Assembly: GCF_023028345.1 (NCBI RefSeq) | Contig: NZ_CP095487.1 | Location: 1,054,001-1,118,000, forward strand | Direction of reading: 5' to 3' | DNA from: Halorientalis marina | Lineage (GTDB): Archaea > Halobacteriota > Halobacteria > Halobacteriales > Haloarculaceae | Length of the DNA: 64,000 nucleotides | Shown: piece by piece, positions 41,104 through 47,832 of the stretch | Numbering within the stretch: position 1 is the first letter of the stretch | Layout: each line of letters begins with the position of its first letter | Notes under the pieces: model-generated | Database searches by the model: none | The model's input: the letters and a program-made list of their open reading frames with translations, nothing else | Told to the model about the DNA's origin: nothing | Made by a program: the position numbers and the translations under genes

Positions 41104-41532
41104 ATGGTTCTCTCGAAACTGAAGGTTGCACCGGCCGCAGTCCGCGAGCGGTTGCCCGGCGGCGACGACCTGCCCGGGCCCGACCCGTCCGGCGCGATGC
41201 CGGACACTGCGCCGGACGTGCCCGACGCCGTGCCGACGCCCGAGCTACCGGACCGCGACGACCTGCCCGAGACCAGTTCCCGGGACAAACTGACGCTCGG
41301 GCTGACGCTGCTCACGGTCGTGGGTGCGCTGCTGGCCGTGATCGGACTGGTCGGGCGTGCCGTGGTCAAGCGGCGGCGAACGTCGACCGCGGTCGACATC
41401 GAGGTGACCGACGAGGAAGACGAGACGGTGCCCGAGCCCGAACGCGAGTACCCGAAGGTCGCGCCGCTCGTCGGCATGGCGGCGCTCGTGGCGATGCGGC
41501 TGTTCGTGAACCGGCTGCGCGGCGAGGACTGA
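41104..41532 (+). CDS. Membrane protein, unknown
   Basis: A 142-residue protein with a Pro/Asp-rich N-terminal half (PGPDPSGAMPDTAPDVPDAV), one clear helix (about 66-88, LTLGLTLLTVVGALLAVIGLVG) and a weaker one near 124-136 (LVGMAALVAMRLF), with basic residues between. No family recognised. The ATG at 41104 (MVLSKLKVAP) is used; the frame opens 13 codons earlier. It follows the repeat-tail gene in the same direction but 147 bp away. Confidence 0.6.
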   Translation: MVLSKLKVAPAAVRERLPGGDDLPGPDPSGAMPDTAPDVPDAVPTPELPDRDDLPETSSRDKLTLGLTLLTVVGALLAVIGLVGRAVVKRRRTSTAVDIEVTDEEDETVPEPEREYPKVAPLVGMAALVAMRLFVNRLRGED

Positions 41533-41636
41533 ACACGGATGGCACCGCGGCGGGCGGGGGGTCCCGCCGCGGTTGGGATGGGGCCGCCCTCGACGACGGC
41601 GACAGACGAGTTGGGGCTGCGAGTGAAACCGGATCG

Positions 41637-42842
41637 CTATTTGTACGCCGAGTGGCCCGTGATTTCCTTGCCGACGATGAGCTTCTGGATTTCCGTGGTC
41701 CCGTCGGGGATAGGCATGACGCGTGCGTCCCGGAAGTACCGTTCGAGGCGGTTCTCGGTCTTCAGTCCCTCGCCGCCGTGAATCTGGAGCGCGCCGGAGG
41801 TCGCCTCGACTGCCTTCTCGGCGGTATAGCCTTTCGCCATCGAGGAGAACAGGCGGGCGTCACTGGAGCCGCGCTCCAGCATCTCCAGGGCGCGCCGCGA
41901 GAGCTGGCGCGAGGTTTCGAGGTTCACGCGGATGTCGTAGAGCTGCTCCTGGACCAGCTGGTGTTCGGCGATGGGCTTGCCGAAGGTCTCCCGCTCGGTG
42001 ACGTAGGCCTCGGCGGCGTCGTAGGCGGCCTGCATGATGCCGACGGACATGAACGCCATCCCCGTCCGCATGAACGAGAACGTGGCGTTCAGGGCCTTCT
42101 GCTCGAAGAACAGTTCCGCGACGGAGTCCGGGAAGGGGACCACGTCGGTGATGTGGTGGCCCTCCCGGAGCGCGTTGCCGATGATGTTCGAGAGCTTGTT
42201 GTCCGCCGGCACCCGGACGCCGTCGAGGTCCATCCGGCCGTTGTTGACGGCCTTCCAGCCGAGTTTGTTCAGCGTCTCCGCCTCGTAATCGGAATACTCG
42301 CGGTCGACCAGGAACATGTCCTGAGCGCCGCTGTCCTCGTCCTCGGCGACGACCAGCGACACGTCCGCGACCGGGGCGTTCCCGACCCACGTCTTCTGTC
42401 CTTCGAGGACGTACTCGTCGCCCTCCTTCCGGGCGGTCGTCCGCGGGCGCGCCGTGTCGGAGCCGCCCTCCGGTTCGGTGACGGCCAGCGAGCCGATGCA
42501 CTCCCCGGTTTCGAGCTTCGAGAGCTGGTTCTCCCGGGTCACTTCGGCGGCGTGCTGGACGAAGACCGCCGGGAAGCTCATCAGCAGGCCGACGTTCAGG
42601 CTCGGCCAGACGTAGCTGACCTCCTCGGAGACGATGGCGAACCGCCGCAGGTCCCCGAAGAAGTCCGATGCCGTCTCGGGGTCGAACCCGACGCCGAGTT
42701 CCTGGAGGTCCTTGACGTATTTCACCATCTCCTCGCGCGTGAACGGCGACCGGTCTGCCTCGTCGACGACCGGCTCGACCTCCGCCTCGAGGTAGCCCCG
42801 GAGGTCCTCGCGGAACGCCGCCTGTTCCTCTGTCAGGTCCAT
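41637..42842 (-). CDS. Acyl-CoA dehydrogenase family protein
   Basis: FAD enzyme that introduces a double bond next to the thioester of acyl-CoA. The 401-residue protein has the three family domains, with FAD and substrate signatures SLAVTEPEGGSDTARPRTTA, KTWVGNAPVAD and GGEGLKTENRLERYFRDARV. The C-terminal segment where medium-chain enzymes carry the catalytic Glu (YEGT) reads IPDGTTEIQ, an Asp instead. It follows the first SCP2 gene by 1 bp, so the two are an operon. Substrate unknown. Confidence 0.9.
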   Translation of the reverse strand: MDLTEEQAAFREDLRGYLEAEVEPVVDEADRSPFTREEMVKYVKDLQELGVGFDPETASDFFGDLRRFAIVSEEVSYVWPSLNVGLLMSFPAVFVQHAAEVTRENQLSKLETGECIGSLAVTEPEGGSDTARPRTTARKEGDEYVLEGQKTWVGNAPVADVSLVVAEDEDSGAQDMFLVDREYSDYEAETLNKLGWKAVNNGRMDLDGVRVPADNKLSNIIGNALREGHHITDVVPFPDSVAELFFEQKALNATFSFMRTGMAFMSVGIMQAAYDAAEAYVTERETFGKPIAEHQLVQEQLYDIRVNLETSRQLSRRALEMLERGSSDARLFSSMAKGYTAEKAVEATSGALQIHGGEGLKTENRLERYFRDARVMPIPDGTTEIQKLIVGKEITGHSAYK

Positions 42843-42843
42843 C

Positions 42844-43407
42844 TCAGTTGGGCACCGACTCGGTGATCTCGCCCATTACGGAGGCGAGCTGTGTGCCTTT
42901 CTGGACGGAGCCGTCGAGTTCGTACTCCTGGGTCATGAAGCCCTGAATCGGGTCGATGGTCCCGGTGATGAGGCCAGTCAGCGTGTCGCCCGGCCCCGTC
43001 AGCGTCAGGTCCGGATCGTCGACCAGACTCGCGCCGCCCGTGATCGTCTCCTCGTCGGCGTCGACGTCGAGATGACCTTCCATCGGGCAGTCGTCGGCCT
43101 CGAAGTTGGCCGTGATATCGGTGGCGATCTGCTCGCGAATCTCCTCGTTGTTCTCGACGAGGAGGTTCACGCCCGTCCAGAGCAGTTCCTGGAACTGGTC
43201 GGCGGCTTCGGGCGCGTCCGCGTAGAAGCTCTCGATGTCGATGTCGTCCATCCGCGAGACGACCCCGGCGAACACCTCGGGGTTCTCCGCGATGATTTCC
43301 CGCTCTTGCCCCTCGATCTCCGCGAGCAGGGCCGGCAGGTCCTCCTTGAGCTGGTCTTCGTCCTTCTCGAGCGATGCCTCGACTCGGTCGATGAGTTCCT
43401 CGGTCAT
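42844..43407 (-). CDS. SCP2 sterol-carrier-domain protein (operon with acyl-CoA dehydrogenase)
   Basis: A 187-residue acidic protein. The N-terminal helical part is followed by an SCP2 fold, with LTGPGDTLTGLITGTIDPIQ and GFMTQEYELDGSVQKGTQLA, the typical lipid-binding end. SCP2 proteins bind acyl-CoAs and other lipids in a hydrophobic tunnel. Start at ATG 43407 (MTEELIDRVEASLEKDE). A TATA element lies about 95 bp upstream, so the leader is about 70 nt, long for a haloarchaeon. One base separates it from the dehydrogenase gene. Confidence 0.85.
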   Translation of the reverse strand: MTEELIDRVEASLEKDEDQLKEDLPALLAEIEGQEREIIAENPEVFAGVVSRMDDIDIESFYADAPEAADQFQELLWTGVNLLVENNEEIREQIATDITANFEADDCPMEGHLDVDADEETITGGASLVDDPDLTLTGPGDTLTGLITGTIDPIQGFMTQEYELDGSVQKGTQLASVMGEITESVPN

Positions 43408-43484
43408 CGTTTCACCCCACCGGCCCACCTCGTGGCCGATGGCTACCCCGATGTTGTTCGGGTACCTCCCTGAGCCTGTTCCGT

Positions 43485-43508
43485 CGGATGTGAGGTGATT
43501 TTATATTC
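43485..43508 (-). promoter_or_regulatory. Promoter of the SCP2-acyl-CoA dehydrogenase operon with shared element
   Basis: On the minus strand a TATA (TATAAAAT, within 43498-43508) is followed at once by ACCTCACATCCG (43485-43496). The same element follows the TATA-like sequences of the second SCP2 gene and the R2lox operon. Confidence 0.6.
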
Positions 43509-43579
43509 GTCCCGTCGCTCCCTTTTTATTTCATACGTAGGTACTGGTCGTTCGAGGACATCACGACCGGGCAACTGAG

Positions 43580-43616
43580 GGGAAAAAACGGCGAGGATTG
43601 CTCGTGAACGATCCTC
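43580..43616 (-). terminator. Probable terminator of the second SCP2 gene
   Basis: On the minus strand GAGGAT (43611-43616, covering the stop) can pair with ATCCTC (43593-43598). It is followed after a few bases by a run of six T (43583-43588). T-rich stretches terminate archaeal RNA polymerase. Confidence 0.5.
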
Positions 43617-44352
43617 AGAAGAGGAACCGCTTGTCCGTCTCGGAGGCGATGTCGGTCATCATCAACGCGGCGTCGGAGTACTGGAGGATTTTCTGCATAT
43701 CGCCGTCGAGTTCGAGTTCGCCGGACATGATTCCCTCGACGACGTCGAGGTCGCTGGTGACCAGCCGGACCCACTGCTCGTACTCGCCGGTGAGAACGAA
43801 TCCCTTGTCGCGCTCGTCTAGCTCCATCAGCGTGTCGACGCCGGTGCAGTCGCCGTCTTCGAGTCCGATCCAGGCGTAGACGTGCCCGTCGTCGGTGACG
43901 TTCTCTTCGAGTTGGTCGAGCAGGAACTCCAGGACGTCGGGCATGACCCGACGGAGGCCGTCCCAGGTCTTGTCCGGCGCGTTGATGATCTTCGTCTCGA
44001 GGAGTTCGTTCGCCGCACGGTCCGAGAGGGGTCCCTCCCGTTCCTCGATGCCGTCCTGTACCGCCTGCGGTGCGTCCTCGAGGACCGTCTCCAGCACGCC
44101 CTCAGGGAGCTGTCGAATACCCTTGTCGAGGGCTTTCCAGACCTCCTCGGGGAGGTCCTGGACTTCGTTTTCCTCGATGGGCAGGTTGTTGATCTCGAAG
44201 ACGAAATCGCCGTTGAACCCCTGTCCCCAGCCGCCCATCACACGGGACAGTTCCTCGCTCTCGGTGAGGTCGTCCTCGTACTTCTCGAGCCAGGTCGTCG
44301 TCGGCCAGTACTCGTCGTAATCGTATTCTTCGATTTCTTCGTACGCACTCAT
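43615..44352 (-). CDS. SCP2 sterol-carrier-domain protein
   Basis: A 245-residue acidic protein with an N-terminal helical region (to about 130) and a C-terminal SCP2 domain, of which FVLTGEYEQWVRLVTSDLDV and GIMSGELELDGDMQKILQYS are the typical end. It is related to the protein at 42844 but longer. Start at ATG 44352 (MSAYEEIEEYDYDEYW). It has its own promoter and a probable terminator, and lies between the dehydrogenase operon and the R2lox-ferredoxin operon, all on the minus strand. Ligand unknown. Confidence 0.85.
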   Translation of the reverse strand: MSAYEEIEEYDYDEYWPTTTWLEKYEDDLTESEELSRVMGGWGQGFNGDFVFEINNLPIEENEVQDLPEEVWKALDKGIRQLPEGVLETVLEDAPQAVQDGIEEREGPLSDRAANELLETKIINAPDKTWDGLRRVMPDVLEFLLDQLEENVTDDGHVYAWIGLEDGDCTGVDTLMELDERDKGFVLTGEYEQWVRLVTSDLDVVEGIMSGELELDGDMQKILQYSDAALMMTDIASETDKRFLF

Positions 44353-44445
44353 TGTGATCACCCCGTTGTCGTGTCGGCACCCCCCCAGGGGGCGTCCAAC
44401 GGGTTCATATACACCCTCTCTCGGTATGAAAGTATCCGTTCTCCC

Positions 44446-44467
44446 GGTGATCTGAGGTGGTTTATAT
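44446..44467 (-). promoter_or_regulatory. Promoter of the second SCP2 gene with shared element
   Basis: Minus strand: CATATAAACC, then ACCTCAGATCACC (44446-44458), the same TATA-then-ACCTCA layout as at 43485 and 46224. A second TATA-like sequence (GTGTATATG, near 44404-44414) is nearer to the ATG and could be an alternative. Confidence 0.5.
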
Positions 44468-44501
44468 GCCAGCCATCGGGCCGACGGGCACGGACCGCGG
44501 C

Positions 44502-44879
44502 TCAGAGGATGTCGCCGCCGAACATGTCGTCCTGCGTCTCGGTCTCGATCCGGCAGTCCGAGCGAGGGGAGGCGATACAGAGCAGGGCGAATCCGTCCTC
44601 TTCTTGCATCGGGTCCAGTGCCGTCCCCTCGCTCTGGTCGATATCGCCGTCGAGCAGCGTCCCGACACAGGAGGTACACTGCCCCTGCCGACAGGAGTAG
44701 GGCAGGTCCAACCCCGCGTCCTCCGCGGCGTCGAGGATGTACTCGTCCTCGTCGACACCGACCGTCACCGTCTCCCCGTCGTGCTCCAGTTCGACGGCGT
44801 AGTCACCGTCGACGCCTCCGCCGGTTCCTTCGAGGGAACCAACCGATTCGTCGGCATCGACCTCGGCGGACTCCGTCAT
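44502..44879 (-). CDS. 2Fe-2S ferredoxin
   Basis: A 125-residue plant-type [2Fe-2S] electron carrier. Ligands are the three cysteines of SCRQGQCTSC and a fourth in FALLCIASP. The N-terminal 30 residues are acidic and Gly-rich with a palindrome-coded GSLEGT. Overlaps the 86-residue gene by ATGA and is last in the R2lox operon, so it is the likely electron donor to the oxidase. Major haloarchaeal ferredoxins have a longer N-terminal insertion, so this is a dedicated paralogue rather than the main ferredoxin. Confidence 0.9.
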   Translation of the reverse strand: MTESAEVDADESVGSLEGTGGGVDGDYAVELEHDGETVTVGVDEDEYILDAAEDAGLDLPYSCRQGQCTSCVGTLLDGDIDQSEGTALDPMQEEDGFALLCIASPRSDCRIETETQDDMFGGDIL

Positions 44880-45136
44880 AGCTCCTGGCGGAGTTTGAAC
44901 ACTTCGAGGGCCTCCAGCCGGGGATCGTCGGCGGTGTCCTCGTTGACCGCCGCCGCCGCGCCGGCCACGCCCTCGTTGTTGACACGGCCCGACCCCGAGT
45001 CGAGGATGTAGGCGACTTCCTCGGACACCGTCTCGGGGTCCATCCCGAGTTCGGCGGCGGCGTCCTCGACGGCGGCTTCCACTTCCGCGTCGTCAGCGGT
45101 GAAGTCGGCGCCCTCGATGTCGGTGAGTTTCGTCAT
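44876..45136 (-). CDS. 86-residue acidic protein of the R2lox operon
   Basis: A small soluble protein starting MTKLTDIEGADFTADDAEVE, mostly helical and rich in Ala, Glu and Asp, with LGMDPETVSEEVAYILDSGS and a C-terminal helix LEALEVFKLRQEL. No cysteines and no known family recognised. It is placed 2 bp after the R2lox stop and overlaps the ferredoxin start by ATGA, so all three are translated together. A binding partner or assembly factor for the oxidase is possible but unproven. The ATG at 45136 is used; a TTG two codons earlier is unlikely. Confidence 0.75.
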   Translation of the reverse strand: MTKLTDIEGADFTADDAEVEAAVEDAAAELGMDPETVSEEVAYILDSGSGRVNNEGVAGAAAAVNEDTADDPRLEALEVFKLRQEL

Positions 45137-45138
45137 GG

Positions 45139-46176
45139 TCAATCACCCGCCGCCTGGCGCTTGGCGTCGTAAATGTGCTCGTACTGCTCGATGACGCCGC
45201 CGTAGTCGTTGCCCTGGGCCTCCTCCATGGCGTCGGCGGCGGCCTGCATGTAGTCGCGGGCCGTGGCGTTGTCGAGTTCGAGCGTGTCGAACAGCATATC
45301 GCCGGCCAGTCGCGCCCCGCGGTTGACGAGGTCGTCGAAGTCCACGTCCAGCGGGTCGCCGAGGTCGGCGGTGATGAAGTAGCCGGTGTCGGTGATGTAT
45401 CCCACGTCCTCGACGGCCTGCTCCCAGATGGCGTTCTGGACGCCCTGGTACGCCGGCAGCCCTTCCTTTTCTTTCTCGATGAGCTCCTCTAGGACTTCGA
45501 GGCCGAACGTGATGTGTCGACCCTCGTCGGTGCTGATGAACTGGAAACCCTTGTTGAGGAGCGTCAGCGGGGCCTCCTGCATCATCCGATTCTTTGCGAA
45601 GTAGCCACCGCGGGCGAGGACGCCCTCGACGCCGATGTGGTAGTTCGTCGCCGCACGGGCGATGTCGACGGGGTCACCGCCGTCGGCGGCCTGTGCCTGG
45701 AGCGTGCCCTGGCGCTCGAACATCTCGCCGGCCCCGCAGGCCTCGGTGCGGGGAATCTGGATGCCCCCGCGACGCGTGTCGAGTTCGTACTGCGGGAACT
45801 TGTCGGTCATCACGTTCGAGATGTACAGGTCGAAAAACTGCGTGTGCTTTGCCTCCTCCAGGGCGAGCGCGGAGGCGAACATCTCCTTCTCGATGGAGCG
45901 GTCGAAGTAGGGGGAGGACACCGTCTTCATGATGCGACGGGCGTCCTGTGCGACCGCGTGTTCGCCGTCGATGAAGTACGCGATCAGCCGCGCCCACTGC
46001 TCTTTCTCGTCGTCGTCGAGGCCCTCCCAGACCTCGCGGTCCTCCTCGAAACCGACCTTCTCGACGAGCTTCTCGGCGTCCCACGTCCCCAACTCGACGG
46101 ACTTCTGGTACAATTCGTAGTAGGTACTGTCCCTGTCGATGCGCCCCGTCGCCGGTTCGCTGGCACTGGCATCCAT
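45139..46176 (-). CDS. R2-like ligand-binding oxidase (R2lox) type ferritin-fold protein
   Basis: Ferritin-fold protein related to ribonucleotide reductase R2; many relatives are annotated as the beta subunit. Predicted metal ligands, counted from the ATG at 46176, are Glu72, Glu108, His111, Glu184, Glu218 and His221, in FIDGEHAV, LEEAKHTQFF, YHIGVEGV and TDEGRH. Tyr179 (five before Glu184) and Val75 (three after Glu72) match the pair that R2lox crosslinks by oxygen chemistry, and no R1 gene is near. R2lox proteins carry Mn/Fe and bind a fatty-acid-like ligand; their substrate is unknown. Product 345 residues. First gene of an operon with a small acidic protein and a 2Fe-2S ferredoxin. Confidence 0.88.
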   Translation of the reverse strand: MDASASEPATGRIDRDSTYYELYQKSVELGTWDAEKLVEKVGFEEDREVWEGLDDDEKEQWARLIAYFIDGEHAVAQDARRIMKTVSSPYFDRSIEKEMFASALALEEAKHTQFFDLYISNVMTDKFPQYELDTRRGGIQIPRTEACGAGEMFERQGTLQAQAADGGDPVDIARAATNYHIGVEGVLARGGYFAKNRMMQEAPLTLLNKGFQFISTDEGRHITFGLEVLEELIEKEKEGLPAYQGVQNAIWEQAVEDVGYITDTGYFITADLGDPLDVDFDDLVNRGARLAGDMLFDTLELDNATARDYMQAAADAMEEAQGNDYGGVIEQYEHIYDAKRQAAGD

Positions 46177-46223
46177 ACTATCCACCCGACCCAAGGTACG
46201 GATTCCCAATACAAATAGTTCCC

Positions 46224-46242
46224 CGGATGTGAGGACCTTTTT
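46224..46242 (-). promoter_or_regulatory. R2lox operon promoter region with shared element
   Basis: Minus strand: GAAAAAGG (TATA-like) followed by TCCTCACATCCG (46224-46235). The last eleven bases are identical to the element at 43485. A second A+T-rich stretch, ACTATTTGTATTG (46209-46221), is closer to the start codon. Confidence 0.5.
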
Positions 46243-46327
46243 CAACGCCGCTCCGAGCGGAAACCAGTGCGAGCGACGAAGCCAACCGACGATAAAAATT
46301 TACGGTGACCGACGGTGAGCCGTTGAT

Positions 46328-46981
46328 ATGCGCTACTTCCAGGTTCGGCTGGCGCCCGAAGACGGGGGGTTTCACCGTCTGGATTCGCTGACGGCGGCGA
46401 TGCCGGACGTACAGCGACAGGCCATCCTGCACCTCGATTTGCTCAACGACGGGACCGGGGTTGCCCTCTTTTCGATGGAGGGACGGCCCGAGTCGCTGGT
46501 CGAGATGTACGAGTCCGAGGAACTGGTCCGCTCCTACGACGTGTTCGACAGCGAGGAGGAGGGGTTTTTCGCACACGTCCACTTCGAGCCGGACAGCCCG
46601 GCCGACGAACTCCTCCGTATCATCGACCGGTACAAACTGATGCTCGATACGCCCCTGGAGTTCGGCGGCGACGGGAGCCTCCGGGTCACGGCCGCCGGCC
46701 CGCAGGAACTCGTCCGGCAGGCGGCCGTCGACATCCCGGACGGCGTCGACTTCCACCTCGAACTCATCGGGGAGTACGAGCCACAGCGCGAGGGGCTGGC
46801 GACGATGCTGACCGACCGCCAGCGGGACGTGCTCCGGACCGCCATCGAGATGGGCTACTACACCATCCCGCGGGAGGCGACCCACGAGGACCTGGCCGCG
46901 CAACTGGACTGTTCGGCCGGCACCGTCGGCGAGCACCTCCGGAAGATCGAGGCGCGGGTGCTCTCGGAACTGATGGCGTAA
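46328..46981 (+). CDS. HTH-10 regulator (bacterio-opsin activator type)
   Basis: A 217-residue regulator with an N-terminal domain (LDLLNDGTGVALFSMEG) and a C-terminal HTH_10, LTDRQRDVLRTAIEMGYYTI and HEDLAAQLDCSAGTVGEHLR. It is divergent from the R2lox operon (151 bp between starts) and closely related to the next gene. A TATA (ataaaaattt, 46291-46302) lies 26-37 bp before the ATG. Its position suggests it controls the R2lox operon. Paralogues in haloarchaea act as metabolic regulators; the ligand is unknown. Confidence 0.88.
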   Translation: MRYFQVRLAPEDGGFHRLDSLTAAMPDVQRQAILHLDLLNDGTGVALFSMEGRPESLVEMYESEELVRSYDVFDSEEEGFFAHVHFEPDSPADELLRIIDRYKLMLDTPLEFGGDGSLRVTAAGPQELVRQAAVDIPDGVDFHLELIGEYEPQREGLATMLTDRQRDVLRTAIEMGYYTIPREATHEDLAAQLDCSAGTVGEHLRKIEARVLSELMA

Positions 46982-46993
46982 ACGCGCCGACGG

Positions 46994-47056
46994 CGAGTGG
47001 TGTGATCGACGTCGTGAACCGCCGGGGAGTCGAGTGGTGTGATACTCCCTCACACC
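46994..47056 (+). promoter_or_regulatory. Duplicated operator-like repeats before the second HTH-10 gene
   Basis: GAGTGGTGTGAT occurs twice, at about 46995 and 47033. The second copy forms a perfect inverted repeat, GGTGTGA (47036-47042) and TCACACC (47050-47056), with a 7-bp spacer. A TATA-like ggtttttgtcc lies about 27 bp before the ATG at 47127. CCCTCACA in the palindrome resembles the CCTCACATC element of the SCP2 and R2lox promoters. Confidence 0.6.
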
Positions 47057-47126
47057 GCCGTACGGCGCCGTTTCCCCTCACAAGAGGGGCGAACGGTTTT
47101 TGTCCTCCCGTTGGGAACACGGAGGT

Positions 47127-47783
47127 ATGCGGGAGTTCAATATCGTCCTCCGGTCGGAGGACGGTGCCTACAACCCCTTCGACGAGGCCATCATCGACCA
47201 TCCCGAACTGTCCCGGGACGGCGTGACACACTTCGACCTGATGCCCGACGGCACGACGGTGCTGCTCTACGACATCGTCGGCGACGCCGACACCGTCCGG
47301 ACGCTGCTGGACGAGGAGCCGAGCGCCCTCTCCTACGACGTGTTCCCGGTCGAGGAAGGGACCGTCCGCGCCCACGTCCACTTCGAGGAGGACACGCTCG
47401 TCACGGCACTCATCCACCTGAAAAACGAGTACGACCTCATCATCAACCCGCCCCTGGAGATCGACGAAGACGGGGGGCTCCACATGAGCGTCGCGGGCGA
47501 TCCCGAGAAGATCCGCGAGGCGGCGATGATGCGCCCCGACAACGTCGACATCATGCTCGAGGAGGCCGAGGAGGGCGACGTCGACATGGTCGACGTGACG
47601 ACGCTGCTGACCGACCGCCAGCAGGAGGTACTGGAGGTCGCCCTGGAGAAGGGGTACTACGAGATTCCGCGGCGGGCGACCAACGAGGACATCGCCGCCG
47701 AGATGGACTGTTCGACCAGCACCGTCGGCGAACACCTCCGGAAGATCGAATCCCGAATCATCTCGGAAGTCGGCCCAACCTGA
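47127..47783 (+). CDS. HTH-10 regulator (bacterio-opsin activator type)
   Basis: A 218-residue paralogue of the preceding regulator. Both share the N-terminal pattern (LRSEDGAYNPFDEAI here, LAPEDGGFHRLDSLT there), LLTDRQQEVLEVALEKGYYE and DCSTSTVGEHLRKIE. An acidic insertion (EEAEEGDVDMVD) precedes the HTH. The ATG at 47127 is 145 bp downstream of the first regulator. The palindromic repeats upstream suggest it has its own regulated promoter, perhaps autoregulated. Confidence 0.88.
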   Translation: MREFNIVLRSEDGAYNPFDEAIIDHPELSRDGVTHFDLMPDGTTVLLYDIVGDADTVRTLLDEEPSALSYDVFPVEEGTVRAHVHFEEDTLVTALIHLKNEYDLIINPPLEIDEDGGLHMSVAGDPEKIREAAMMRPDNVDIMLEEAEEGDVDMVDVTTLLTDRQQEVLEVALEKGYYEIPRRATNEDIAAEMDCSTSTVGEHLRKIESRIISEVGPT

Positions 47784-47832
47784 CCCTTTCCAGTCCGACA
47801 CGCTAAAGCGCGCCGCTCCGCTCGACACGGGT

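Noticed and set aside
45139-46176. Simple annotation as ribonucleotide reductase beta subunit
   Set aside because: Residue spacing and the Tyr/Val pair match R2lox, and no alpha subunit is nearby.
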